A stretch of DNA of 64,000 bases, taken from CAVVFX01 sp963747535 (GTDB lineage Bacteria; Acidobacteriota; Terriglobia; Bryobacterales; Bryobacteraceae). Of this stretch, positions 54,561-63,995 are shown piece after piece (the stretch's first letter is position 1; every line of letters starts with the position of its first letter). The stretch is from positions 496,001 to 560,000 of the forward strand of contig CAVVFX010000020.1 in NCBI GenBank assembly GCA_963747535.1. Direction: 5' to 3'. The position numbers and the translations under genes are program-made. Under the pieces are notes generated by a model. That model did no database searches and was not told the DNA's origin. It worked only from the letters and a program-made list of their open reading frames with translations.

Positions 54561-55974
54561 GGGTCACCTCTGCGGATGAGGAAACCGGCCGGCAAACCAA
54601 AGACTCACTCCACAGCGCTACCTTTTCCGCAGCGGCCGCGCCCCCGGCGATACAATCCGACACGGAAATGCCATGCGAAAAGCTGCTCGAAAAGAACAGG
54701 CCCGGATACCGCCCTTCGATTCCCTGGATCGAATCCTTTACCGCGCCGTAGCCGACATTGTATTGAGGAATAGAGCGCTCAATCGTCGCTACATCCATAA
54801 ATGCCGGCGGACCCGTGATGCCGAGGAGACACCGCAGATCATCGAGTGCCAGTTGGGCTACCTGGTCAGGGGTCTGCTGCAGCAACTCCGGATTGCGCGC
54901 CCCCCCGGCAAAAACGGTGAGAAGTACGTGGTCCTTGGGCGCGCGGTTCTCGAACATGGAGGACGAGAAAAGCACGCCGAGAATGCTAATAGACTCTTTC
55001 CGCGGAACCAATGCGCCGAAGCCATCCAGGGGATGGGTCAATTGCGACCGGTGAAATCCGAATGCCATGCGCGCGATGGGCGGATAGTACACCTGGCGGA
55101 AGCTGCGCAATTCCCGTGTCAGGTCCGGACCGGTCTCTAGCGCGGGAAACTGGTGGGCGGGTGAACAGAAGAGCACGGAGCGATAAGATTCACGGCCGGC
55201 GGGAGAATAAAGGCTCCAACACGACTCGCCCCCTGCGACGGGGCCGCGTTCGATTCCTTCGACCGGACACTTCAGGCGGATCGCGCCGTTCAGGCGATCG
55301 GTAAGAGTATCGGTGAGGACTCGCAAGCCACCGTCGAAAGAAAACATCCTGGGTTCGGACTTCAAAGGCGCGTTTCGCCGCCGGCGTTCTTTCGCACCGA
55401 GAAAGGCCCCTTTGATCAGGGACCCGTACTGATCTTCCAGCGCTGCCATTTTGGGAAAAGCGTGCTGCACCGACAGTTGCGCCGGATCTCCTGCGAACAC
55501 CCCGGCAACGAACGGATCGATCAGGTAGTCGAGAAATTCACCACCCAGGCGGCGGCGGACGAATCCGGCCAGGCTTTCATCCGCTTGGGAGGCCTTGGGG
55601 ACGAACGGCTCGCCCAACACCCGGAGTTTGGCGCTCAAGGACAACAAACCGGTCCCAATAGCGCCCGCCAGCGACTGCGGCAGACGGACCAGCCTGCCTC
55701 CCCGCACAATGTAGCGCGTATCGGAGGCTGGGGAAGGCAGCAGCCGCCGGGATTCCAAGCTGAGGTCGCGGATAAGCGCAGGGACCGCGACCGAATTGGT
55801 CATGATGGTGTTCGGCCCGTATTCGGTGAGGTATCCGCCATGGCATGCGCTGTCGATCATGCCGCCGGCTCGATCGGAAGCTTCGTAGATCACTACGGGA
55901 ACTCCCCGCTGCCGGAGACAGAACCCCGCAGTGAGTCCGCTGATACCTGCTCCGACGATGGCTACCGGTGTCAT
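54553..55974 (-). CDS. hemY: Protoporphyrinogen oxidase (oxygen-dependent HemY type)
   Basis: An FAD enzyme of 473 residues oxidising protoporphyrinogen IX (or coproporphyrinogen III) to the porphyrin. N-terminal Rossmann motif TPVAIVGAGISGLTAGFCL, FAD-binding YEASDRAGGMI, GPNTIMTN, and the C-terminal FAD site GISVSDCIAGG. ATG 55974 overlaps the hemN stop (ATGA); the frame remains open to 56220 inside hemN and should not be used. Presence with hemN and hemH implies the protoporphyrin-dependent heme route, with the first oxidation oxygen-independent and the second oxygen- or quinone-dependent. Confidence 0.94.
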   Translation of the reverse strand: MTPVAIVGAGISGLTAGFCLRQRGVPVVIYEASDRAGGMIDSACHGGYLTEYGPNTIMTNSVAVPALIRDLSLESRRLLPSPASDTRYIVRGGRLVRLPQSLAGAIGTGLLSLSAKLRVLGEPFVPKASQADESLAGFVRRRLGGEFLDYLIDPFVAGVFAGDPAQLSVQHAFPKMAALEDQYGSLIKGAFLGAKERRRRNAPLKSEPRMFSFDGGLRVLTDTLTDRLNGAIRLKCPVEGIERGPVAGGESCWSLYSPAGRESYRSVLFCSPAHQFPALETGPDLTRELRSFRQVYYPPIARMAFGFHRSQLTHPLDGFGALVPRKESISILGVLFSSSMFENRAPKDHVLLTVFAGGARNPELLQQTPDQVAQLALDDLRCLLGITGPPAFMDVATIERSIPQYNVGYGAVKDSIQGIEGRYPGLFFSSSFSHGISVSDCIAGGAAAAEKVALWSESLVCRPVSSSAEVTHA

Positions 55975-57350
55975 ATGGTCCGCGAGTAGACGCCCTCCCG
56001 CGGTGCATTGGCTTGTCCGGCGACGTGCGGGTCGAAGCACATCGCAATGTTGCGGATCAACAGCCTGCCGGACTGGGTCACATGCATTCCGTGATTGTTG
56101 GTCTCGATCAGGCCGTCGTGTTCCAGGTTGGCGAGGCCGGCGATTTCCTGTGCGAAATAACTGGAGAAATCGATTCCCAGGGAGTGCGACATCGCCGGAT
56201 AATCCAATTTCATGTCGCACATCAGCCGCATAATGGTTTCCCGCCGCATCTGGTCGTCCGGGCTCAGGACGTAACCGCTGGCTACCGGAAGTTCGCCGGC
56301 GTCCAGTCGGTCATAGTAACGCTTGAGGAGCTTCTCGTTTTGCCAGTAGATGTCCGGCGTCTGCGAGATCGACGTCATACCGAAGGCGTAGATGTCGGCG
56401 CCCGCTCGCGTGCTGTAACCCTGGAAATTGCGCTGCAGTTTGCCTTCTCGCTGCGCGATCTCCAGCTCATCCCCGCGCCTGGCGAAGTGATCCATCCCGA
56501 TATAGGCGTAGCCCTCGTCGGTCAGCGTCTCGACCGCCAGCTTGAAGATGGCGAACTTGGTTTCGGGCGACGGCATGGTTTCCGGCAAGAGGAGTTTCTG
56601 CGCCGGCTTGATCCACGGCACGTGCGCGTAGCTGAACAGGGCCAGGCGATCCGGTTGGAGCGTGAGAATCGTCGCGAGTGTTTTGGCGAAGGAGAAAACG
56701 GTCTGGTGTGGCAGGCCATAGATGAGGTCGATGCTGATCGATTGGAACCCGCAGGCGCGCGCCCATTCGACCGTCTGCACCGTCAATTCCAGGGGTTGGA
56801 TGCGGTTGATTGCCGCCTGGACCTGCGGATCGATATCCTGCACTCCGATCGACAGGCGATTGTGTCCGGCTTCGCGCAGCGCTTCGAGATGCTCCCGGGT
56901 GAGGCGGCGTGGGTCGACCTCGACACCCGATTCGGCATCCGGAGCCACTGGAAAGTTTTCCCGCACCATGCGGCCAAGTTGGCGGATTTCGTCCGGCAGC
57001 AGAAAAGTAGGGGTACCGCCGCCGAGATGGATCTGGGTGACCGTCCGCCGGGGGTTGGTGAGGCGCGAAATAATCGCCATCTCCTTGGCGAGGTACTGTA
57101 GATAGGTTTCGCTCTGGGACTGATTCCGGGTGATGACGGTGTTGCAGCCGCAGTACCAGCACAGGGTCCGGCAAAACGGCAGATGGAAGTAGAGCGAGAT
57201 GTCGCGGGTGGTGCGGTTGTTTTCGTGGAGGCTGTGGAGGACCGTTTGGGCGCTCAACTCGGGCTTGAAGTGCACGGCGGGGGGATACGAGGTGTACCGG
57301 GGCCCCGGAACGTTGTACTTCCTGATCTGCTCAAGATCTACAGACAGCAT
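55971..57350 (-). CDS. hemN: Oxygen-independent coproporphyrinogen III oxidase (radical SAM)
   Basis: A radical SAM enzyme of 459 residues decarboxylating coproporphyrinogen III to protoporphyrinogen IX without oxygen. Start ATG 57350 gives KYNVPGPRYTSYPPAVHF, the conserved HemN N-terminus. The cluster motif is C60-x3-C64-x2-C67 (HLPFCRTLCWYCGC) with an extra Cys69. Further motifs are IHLGGGTPTFL and VEVDPRRLT. The C-terminal HemN domain contains RREGKLQRNFQGYST-like sequence. First gene of the hemN-hemY-hemH-cytochrome operon; an upstream frame extension to 57467 has no similarity. Confidence 0.95.
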   Translation of the reverse strand: MLSVDLEQIRKYNVPGPRYTSYPPAVHFKPELSAQTVLHSLHENNRTTRDISLYFHLPFCRTLCWYCGCNTVITRNQSQSETYLQYLAKEMAIISRLTNPRRTVTQIHLGGGTPTFLLPDEIRQLGRMVRENFPVAPDAESGVEVDPRRLTREHLEALREAGHNRLSIGVQDIDPQVQAAINRIQPLELTVQTVEWARACGFQSISIDLIYGLPHQTVFSFAKTLATILTLQPDRLALFSYAHVPWIKPAQKLLLPETMPSPETKFAIFKLAVETLTDEGYAYIGMDHFARRGDELEIAQREGKLQRNFQGYSTRAGADIYAFGMTSISQTPDIYWQNEKLLKRYYDRLDAGELPVASGYVLSPDDQMRRETIMRLMCDMKLDYPAMSHSLGIDFSSYFAQEIAGLANLEHDGLIETNNHGMHVTQSGRLLIRNIAMCFDPHVAGQANAPREGVYSRTI

Positions 57351-57542
57351 ATTGATTCCTATGGGCAAGAGGTGGGCCAATGACAAGATGTTGGTTGGCG
57401 GAGGGTTAGGGATAAACGCCGGCGACAGTTGGGTGGTTTGGCGCAATCTTGTTGGGGGCTTGCACACATCTCTTGGCCGGAGACTGTACGCGGGCGAAGG
57501 CAGAAGACGCGGTCCTAAGCACCACGGGAATACGCGGGTCCG

Positions 57543-58215
57543 TTACCGCGACGAAAGAAATGACAGAATCTTGCGCATGACCCGCTCTCCTTGATTGGTC
57601 TCAAACAGAAACTGCGCGTGCGCCGAGCCGTCGAAGATGATCAGCTCTTTGGGTTCAAGGGCCTTTTCGTACTGTGCCTGGATCCTGGGTAGTCTGGGTC
57701 CGTCGTCGCTTGCGTCGTCACGGGCCAGGATAAAGAGCTTCCGGCCCTTCATCCTGGTGAGTGGCGTGTAGGCGCCCGAACCGAGTAATACCAGTCGATC
57801 GATCGCCGCGGGCTCGGCCTCGGCTGCTTCGGCGGCGTAGTCACCTCCCATGCTTGCGCCCACCACGCTGACCGACTTCGCTCCTGTCTTGCGTAAGTAG
57901 TGGATTGCAGCCAGCACGTCGAGGTGGCGTTCTTCGTCGGGTGATCGGGACTGCACTCCGCCTCGTGACTGGCCCTCACCGCGGAACTCAATGGATAGCG
58001 CGCGAAATCCTGCCGTCACCAGTTCCTGCGCCTGTTTTGCCCAGCTATCTTTATTGAAGCGGCCTCCCATGAGCCAGCACGACGCCGCGGTCGCTTTTCC
58101 CGTACATGTCGGCGTAGATCAGTCCTCCATCCTTGGTTGGGAAAGAAACGCTCTGCTGTGCCGCGACCACGCCCGTCAGCGCGATTCCAGTGAGGATTGC
58201 GCGGAAGCCGCTCAT
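57543..58215 (-). pseudogene. Exported alpha/beta hydrolase (dienelactone hydrolase-like) with one frameshift
   Basis: Two adjacent frames read as one protein of about 223 residues. The first starts ATG 58215 (signal FRAILTGIALTGVVAAQ, then SFPTKDGGLIYADMYGKSDRGVVLAHG). The second continues GGRFNKDSWAKQAQELVTAGFRALSIEFRGEG, the nucleophile elbow GASMGGDYAAE, an acid region (LARDDASDDGPR) and the terminal His (GSAHAQFLF). One extra G in the CCC run (58066-58068 on the plus strand) separates the frames. Deleting it restores VLAHGGRFNK. Either a recent inactivating mutation or a homopolymer sequencing error. Confidence 0.78.
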
Positions 58216-58287
58216 TGCGCCAGTATACTCAAGTCGGTCCACGATACGCTATGACGAACGTCCTGCGCGGAGTGCGCAATTAGTGGC

Positions 58288-61200
58288 TCACAGTCTGGAG
58301 TATTCCGCTTTGGCTTGCGCGAGGATGGGAATGTCGGGATCGGCGTCCTTCCAGAGGTTGAGGAAGTCCTGGTAAGCAGTCTTTGCTTGCGCCATATTCC
58401 CCGACCAGGCCAAGGCTCGGCCCAACTGCAACTGTGCCAGAGCGCCAATGGGATCGCCCAAAACGATTCCGCGGTGATCGAGAACCCTGCGGAATTCCGT
58501 TGCAGCCTCGGCCCCGCGGTGCGCTGCCAGATATGCCTCGCCCCGGACATAGATCGGATACAGACCCCCGAAATTATAAGTAAAGTCCGGTCCGGCCATG
58601 GCCAGATCGTAAGGACGCGCAACTTCGAGCGCCTCCAGCGCTTTATCCGGATTGCCCTGGCGAAGCGCAATGAGGGCGCGCAACACCGGCAGTTCGTAAT
58701 ATTGGGCGTTGGTATCCTCGGGAAACCGCCGGTCCAATTCGCCGGCAAGCTTCTGAGCGTCCGCGACGCCGTCCGACAAAGCCAAAGCGCACGCCGAGCC
58801 GTACAGCACGTCACGAGCCCTCGAAAATTCGAGAGCCTCGTTCGCGCGCTGGCGCGCCGCCGCGCTGTTTCCGGCACGCGCCTCGCACATCGCAGCGGCG
58901 GTCTGGTACATCGCCGACTTTTCCCGGTCGTTGGTCTGCCGCGCCAGGTCGATCGCATGCCGCCACATCGTCCGCGCCTGGCTCAGCCTTCCGGAAAAGG
59001 CGAGGACCATGGCCTGGTGGTGAGACATCGGGCCTTCCGCCCCTTGTCTTCCCTGAGCCAAGGCCGCCTGTCGTTCCATTTCCGCTACATCGTGTTTGAG
59101 GAAAGCGAGATAATAACGGTAGATCAGGAAGTCAGTGTTCTGGAAATTTCGCTCCGACGCGCGTTTCAGAACCGCATCGGCTTGTGCCATCCTTCCCAGG
59201 AGTACATTGACGATCACAAGACTGATATACCCAAACTCATCGTCGGGCGCGATCGCAATCGCGATTTCACTTTCCTGAAGCGCTTTTTCGTACTTGCCGG
59301 TGCATTGCGTCACCCGTCCCGCCATCAGCGAATGGGCATCGACATCACGCGGATATAGCTGTGCCCACATTTCGAGCGTTTCGAGCGCCTTTTCGAGGTT
59401 TCCCGTAACCTGCCGGTCGTAAGTATAGGTGATGAACAACTTCTCGAGCTCGCTGGCACGCTGCCGCAACCCGTAAGCTTGGCGAGTATATTGCCCGGCA
59501 AGCTCCGTTTGCCCGATGTTGTAATAGACCAGCCCGAGCGCCGCATACGCTTTCGCAAACTCCGGGTCCAGCGCAATCGCACGTTGGTAGTGGCCCACTG
59601 CGGCTGCCTGGCCCCTGGTGGACTCGATCTTCCACGCCGTGGCAAACGCTTTCAGCGCCTCGAGAGAGGGCGTAGTCACCTCCGGGAGTGGCGGCTGCCG
59701 TTCGACAGTGGCGAGCGATTTTCCGATGCTTTTTGTGAAATTCGCGGCAACGCGGCCGAGCGACGCGATGAGTTCTTCCTTCCCCGGAGCTTGCGCCTGC
59801 TCGCTCGAGAGGATGTCTCCGGTTTGGCAGTTGCGCGCGCGCAAACCCAATCTATACTGACTTCCGAGCCTGGCAATCGACCCGTCGAGAACCGCCGAGC
59901 TGCCGGTCCGCTGGCAAATTTCCCGGGCGATCTCCAGCGACAATCGAGAGTCCGTGGGTCTGAGCATCAGCCCGAGCGTCTGCCGGATGCGCTCGTCGGA
60001 GAGCACGCTCAGCGACGGCGATTGCTGGAATTCCACCGAGAGGGCTTGCCGGAGCGTTCCATCGAAAACCGATTCTCCCGTGGTGTTCTCGAGATCCGCG
60101 AGAACGACGGTGTCTTTGGCCGTGACCACCGGCGTCCGATAAAAATAGAAGTAGCCTCCACTGCCGAGCGACGCGAGCAGCGCCGCGGCCGCAAGCGCCC
60201 ATTGCCGCGCGCGCCGGCCTCGCGGTGGCATGGCTTCCGGCGGCACATCGCGCCTGAGCCGCACCAGATCGCGCTGGATCTCGCTCGCGTGCTGGTAACG
60301 CAGATTGCGGTCCTTTTCCAGGCACTTGAGAATCACGCGTTCGATTTCCGCGGGCAATCCCGGATTCAACCTCGAAGGAGGAGTGGGGTCGTTATTGAGA
60401 ATGCTCTCGATCACGTCGGCGGACCGCTTACCGGGAAAAGGCAGCCCGCCGGTAGCCATCTGATACAGCACCACACCGAATGAGAACAAATCGGTGCGGC
60501 AGTCCAACAGTTCCCCGCGGATCTGTTCGGGTGACATGTGCGACACGGTGCCCATGACGCTGCCGGTAGCCGTCAGGTCCACCTGCATCGTGCGCGTTAT
60601 GCCGGTGACCTGGCCGGAATGTTCGTCTACGCCGGACCCGACTTTCGCCAATCCGAAATCCAGAACTTTGGCGTGGCCTCGACCCGTAACAAAGATGTTC
60701 GCGGGCTTGATATCGCGGTGAATGATGCCCGCGGAATGAGCGGCATCCAGGGCATCGGAGATTTCGCCGGCGAGATCAACCAGCGTATCCACAGGCAAAG
60801 GGCCGCCCTCGATGCGATGCTTGAGCGTCGCGCCGTCGAGGTGTTCCATCACGATGAAGGACAGGCCGCCATCCGTTCCGATTTCGTGAATGGTGCAGAT
60901 GTTGGGGTGGTTCAGGGAAGATGCCGCGCGAGCTTCGCGGCGGAAACGCTCCAGGGCCTGGGAGTCGTGGGACAATTCATCCGGCAGGAATTTGATGGCG
61001 ACGTTGCGGCTCAATAGGACGTCTTTAGCCAGGTAGACCACGCCCATCCCGCCGCCGCCCAGTTTACTCGCGATGCGGTAGTGCGAGATGGTCTGGCCGG
61101 CCGACACCGGCTGCGCGCGCGTTGTTCCCGCTCCTGGTAACTCGTGCAGCAGTTCCTCCGCGGGACGGTCCAAAATCTCGTTTTCCGAGTTCTGGGCCAG

Positions 61201-61314
61201 CAGGCGCTCGACTTCGCGGCGAAGGTCCGGATCGGCGTCCGACAGGATCGCGGAACCGCGTTCACGCGCCGCATGATAAAGCGCCTCGATCTGGTGCCAA
61301 CGATCCGGAGTCAA
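58288..61314 (-). CDS. Transmembrane Ser/Thr protein kinase with TPR-rich C-terminus
   Basis: A protein of 1008 residues. An N-terminal ~75-residue linker is followed by a Hanks-type kinase domain (about 79-345): Gly-loop KLGGGGMGVVYLAKD, Lys108 (VAIKFLPDE), catalytic Asp201 (HRDIKPANIF), DFGLAK with Asp219, and MSPEQIRGEL. A single membrane segment lies at about 370-392 (WALAAAALLASLGSGGYFYFY). An AQ-type beta domain (VLADLENTTGESVFDGTLRQAL) and a long helical TPR region finish the protein. Acidobacteria carry many such kinases. Start is TTG 61314, 85 bp from a divergent ECF sigma gene, suggesting a kinase-controlled signalling module. Confidence 0.92.
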   Translation of the reverse strand: MTPDRWHQIEALYHAARERGSAILSDADPDLRREVERLLAQNSENEILDRPAEELLHELPGAGTTRAQPVSAGQTISHYRIASKLGGGGMGVVYLAKDVLLSRNVAIKFLPDELSHDSQALERFRREARAASSLNHPNICTIHEIGTDGGLSFIVMEHLDGATLKHRIEGGPLPVDTLVDLAGEISDALDAAHSAGIIHRDIKPANIFVTGRGHAKVLDFGLAKVGSGVDEHSGQVTGITRTMQVDLTATGSVMGTVSHMSPEQIRGELLDCRTDLFSFGVVLYQMATGGLPFPGKRSADVIESILNNDPTPPSRLNPGLPAEIERVILKCLEKDRNLRYQHASEIQRDLVRLRRDVPPEAMPPRGRRARQWALAAAALLASLGSGGYFYFYRTPVVTAKDTVVLADLENTTGESVFDGTLRQALSVEFQQSPSLSVLSDERIRQTLGLMLRPTDSRLSLEIAREICQRTGSSAVLDGSIARLGSQYRLGLRARNCQTGDILSSEQAQAPGKEELIASLGRVAANFTKSIGKSLATVERQPPLPEVTTPSLEALKAFATAWKIESTRGQAAAVGHYQRAIALDPEFAKAYAALGLVYYNIGQTELAGQYTRQAYGLRQRASELEKLFITYTYDRQVTGNLEKALETLEMWAQLYPRDVDAHSLMAGRVTQCTGKYEKALQESEIAIAIAPDDEFGYISLVIVNVLLGRMAQADAVLKRASERNFQNTDFLIYRYYLAFLKHDVAEMERQAALAQGRQGAEGPMSHHQAMVLAFSGRLSQARTMWRHAIDLARQTNDREKSAMYQTAAAMCEARAGNSAAARQRANEALEFSRARDVLYGSACALALSDGVADAQKLAGELDRRFPEDTNAQYYELPVLRALIALRQGNPDKALEALEVARPYDLAMAGPDFTYNFGGLYPIYVRGEAYLAAHRGAEAATEFRRVLDHRGIVLGDPIGALAQLQLGRALAWSGNMAQAKTAYQDFLNLWKDADPDIPILAQAKAEYSRL

Positions 61315-61373
61315 TAACCGATAGTAGTTTCAATTGCCGCCTGCCGCAACCGGGCCGGCACCATGGAACCCGA

Positions 61374-61379
61374 TATAAT
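61374..61379 (+). promoter_or_regulatory. Possible -10 element for the ECF sigma gene
   Basis: A perfect TATAAT lies 20 bp before the sigma factor ATG in the kinase/sigma divergent region. No matching -35 hexamer is evident, so this is weak support. Confidence 0.25.
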
Positions 61380-61399
61380 CTGGTCATCGGGATCCCGAC

Positions 61400-61981
61400 A
61401 TGTCCAGCGCCGAATGTTCTGAAACGACTGAGCTTCTCCGCGCCTGGGCGGGCGGCGACCAGAACGCGCTGGACCGGCTGACGCCTCGCGTTTATGACGA
61501 ACTTCGGCGCCTGGCCGGGCGTCTCATGCGGAACGAACGCCCGGGAAATACTATCCAGGCCACGGCGCTCGTGCATGAAGCCTACCTGAAGCTGATCGAC
61601 ATCGACAACGTCGACTGGCAGCACCGCGCGCACTTCTTTGCCATCTCGGCGCAGGTGATGCGGCACATCCTGATCGACCGGGCGCGACGTACCGCGGCGG
61701 GGAAGCGCGGAGGCGACGCGCCCCGAATGAATCTGGACGAGGTCCCGGATCTGGGCTCGGAACGCGCGCGCGAGCTGATCGCCCTGGACGACGCCCTGAG
61801 CGCGATGGCGAAAATCGATCCACGCAAGGCTCGCGTCATTGAACTGCGGTTCTTCGCGGGTCTCAGCGTGGAGGAGACTGCCGAGGTTCTAAAGGTCTCT
61901 CCGGATACGGTTCTGCGCGACTGGAGACTCGCCCGCAGCTGGCTTCTCGCCGAAATCGGGAAGGGGAGCGCACCTCCATGA
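61400..61981 (+). CDS. ECF sigma factor, acidobacterial TIGR02999-like
   Basis: A protein of 193 residues with region 2 (LLRAWAGGDQNALDRLTPRVYDELRRLAGRLM; HRAHFFAISAQVMRHILIDRARR) and region 4 (ALSAMAKIDPRKARVIELRFFAGLSVEETAEVLKVSPDTVLRDWRLARSWL). The MRHILIDRAR and DW-x-x-ARxWL wording is characteristic of the acidobacterial TIGR02999 group, usually found next to Ser/Thr kinases, as here. No zinc anti-sigma gene follows, which fits control by phosphorylation rather than by an anti-sigma factor. Confidence 0.92.
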   Translation: MSSAECSETTELLRAWAGGDQNALDRLTPRVYDELRRLAGRLMRNERPGNTIQATALVHEAYLKLIDIDNVDWQHRAHFFAISAQVMRHILIDRARRTAAGKRGGDAPRMNLDEVPDLGSERARELIALDDALSAMAKIDPRKARVIELRFFAGLSVEETAEVLKVSPDTVLRDWRLARSWLLAEIGKGSAPP

Positions 61982-62073
61982 CGCCCGCGGCGCGGAATCC
62001 CCTCAAATAAGTTTTCACGCCGTTCCGGTTTCTCGCTTCGATTTGCGCCTGAAGAATCGAGGAGATAGAAACA

Positions 62074-63321
62074 ATGAACAGCTCAAGGTTCTACGTGTCG
62101 CTCGTTAGTTTGCTGACGGCCTTCGCCGCCTCAGCCCAAATGCCCAGCTATACCGTCACCGACCTCGGCCCGGTAGGGCCATTTGGCCAACCTTTCAACG
62201 TATCCAACAATAGTCTGGCGGCCGGCGATGCCCTCATGGGGAATAACTACCATTCCATCCTGTGGTATCGGGGACAGCAGATCGACATCGGAAAGTTCGG
62301 CTTCGGAGGACCGAACAGCGTCTCGTATAGTGTCAACGTCCGGGCCCAGGTTGTGGGCCAGGCGGAAACCTCCGTGCCCGATCCTTACGGGGAAGACTTC
62401 TGCGGCTTCGGCACTAATCTCGTCTGTCTGCCTTACATCTGGCAAAACGGGTTGATGATTCCGCTCCCCACGCTGAGGGGTAAGAGCGGCGTCGCCAATT
62501 GGATCAACGCCCAAGGCCAGATCGTGGGAGCTGCGGAGAATACGGCATGGGACTATGCCTGCCCGCCGCCCCAAAGGTTTCAGTTCCGGCCCGTCATGTG
62601 GGTCAATGGCACGATTCAGGAACTCCCTCTAGTCAACGGCGACCCGGTCGGAATCGCCTACTCGATCAATGACAACGGCCAGATCGCAGGCGCCTCGGGG
62701 CAATGCTCGACGTACAGCCCGTATTATCTGGCCAACATCGTGCCGACGCATGCCCTGCTCTGGCAAAATGGCGCGGTGACCGATCTCGGCAGTCTCGGGG
62801 GGACCGGTAAGTTTGGCGGCAACATCGCCTTCGCTGTCAATAATAAAGGCCAGGTAGTCGGCAATTCCGACCTCACCGGGGACACGGCGAACCACGGGTT
62901 TATCTGGCAGAATGGGCATATGACGGATATGGGGATGCTTCCCGGCGACGTCGGTAGCGCCAGCCTCGCGATCAACGACATCGGCGACGTAGTCGGTGTG
63001 TCTTTGGACCAGAATTTCAACGTGCGTGGATTCGTCTGGAGAAACAATGCGATGGTGGACCTCAACAGCCTCGTTCCTCCCGATTCGCCCTTGTACATCG
63101 AACTGGCCTGTTCCATCAACGCACGCGGCGAAATCGTCGGTCAGGGCATCGACAAGACGACCGGCGAGCTTCGCGGCTACATGTTAACCCCGGGCGCCGG
63201 ACCAGCCAATGGAAGCATTTCGCCGGCTTTGCGAGAGGGGCCGCGTCCGGCGGTGCTTCCCGAAGACGTCCCGCGATCGCACGTTGGCAGGTTCGGAATT
63301 CGGTCTGTGGAATCCAGGTGA
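62074..63321 (+). CDS. Secreted HAF-repeat protein
   Basis: A protein of 415 residues with a signal peptide (VSLVSLLTAFAASAQ) and repeated HAF-type motifs (about seven): NVRAQVVGQAET, NAQGQIVGAAE, NDNGQIAGASG, NNKGQVVGNSD, NDIGDVVGVS, NARGEIVGQG, alternating with xLWQNGxxxxL blocks (for example HALLWQNGAVTDLGSLGG). This is the TIGR02913 pattern of predicted extracellular beta-propellers of unknown function. GGAGA upstream supports the start. Possibly controlled by the sigma factor 92 bp upstream, read in the same direction. Confidence 0.85.
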   Translation: MNSSRFYVSLVSLLTAFAASAQMPSYTVTDLGPVGPFGQPFNVSNNSLAAGDALMGNNYHSILWYRGQQIDIGKFGFGGPNSVSYSVNVRAQVVGQAETSVPDPYGEDFCGFGTNLVCLPYIWQNGLMIPLPTLRGKSGVANWINAQGQIVGAAENTAWDYACPPPQRFQFRPVMWVNGTIQELPLVNGDPVGIAYSINDNGQIAGASGQCSTYSPYYLANIVPTHALLWQNGAVTDLGSLGGTGKFGGNIAFAVNNKGQVVGNSDLTGDTANHGFIWQNGHMTDMGMLPGDVGSASLAINDIGDVVGVSLDQNFNVRGFVWRNNAMVDLNSLVPPDSPLYIELACSINARGEIVGQGIDKTTGELRGYMLTPGAGPANGSISPALREGPRPAVLPEDVPRSHVGRFGIRSVESR

Positions 63322-63995
63322 CGCATCGTCAGGACTAAATCGACCGCCGAAGTCGACCTCTCCGTTGTTTCGGCGGTCGGATTCCGTTCGTGCCGTGATG
63401 AGCGGACCGATGGTACTCGAGTAGCCGATCGCTGGGACTGGTCGCAAAATACCGGCCAAAGGACCGAGCGAGGGGCTCTCTCAGAGGAGGCGCTGGAGTC
63501 GTCATGAAATAAGTAGCATTGCTCCAAATTGAACTTCCGTCAAAGTCGCGATTCGAGACGAGTCGGCATCATCAGATTGATCCTCCGCGTCCTCGGCGGT
63601 TCTCGGCGTCTCTGCGTTTAAGATTTCACGTGGGGCTCCAGGCTCCCTGATGGGTACATGAGCCAGCCTATCCAGGCGCTGACTTTTAACGCGGAGAAGC
63701 CGAGAACCGCCGAGGACGCAGAGGGATTCCCGTGGATAGGCTTCCATTTCTTTTTTCGTTCGAGTTGTCTCGCCTACCTCAAGGCGCTCACGCCACCGGA
63801 TAAGTCTCTCAGGGTTTGCTAACGGAGTTCTTCTTGGCCAGATGGCTGCTCAACGGGCGGTCGCACGTTGGACGCTTTAGCTCGGAACCACTTGCCCCAT
63901 GGGATTTTCAAGCGGCACTGCAAGTGGGACGCACACGATCGCGCCACGTTACGAAGACACTGTCTCGTATACAATACACTTGAGGAGAAGAGCTC
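63322..63995. other. 674-bp region with no gene recognised
   Basis: Short frames on both strands lack ribosome binding sites and family patterns. The stretch holds an inverted repeat (63587-63719) and otherwise nothing I can name. Its end has a ribosome binding site for a gene that starts at 63996. Confidence 0.6.
63587..63719. repeat. Long inverted repeat (21-bp perfect arms)
   Basis: A left arm at 63587-63607 is repeated in reverse complement, base for base, at 63699-63719. Imperfect complementarity extends inwards by about 13 bp (TCTCTGCGTTTA opposite TTAACGCGGAGA), leaving a loop of about 65 bp. A dispersed intergenic palindrome family seems likely. Confidence 0.75.

Noticed and set aside
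57543..58242. Two separate small genes instead of one hydrolase
   Set aside because: The first part ends VVLAHG and the second begins GGRFNKD, a continuous hydrolase sequence split by one base.
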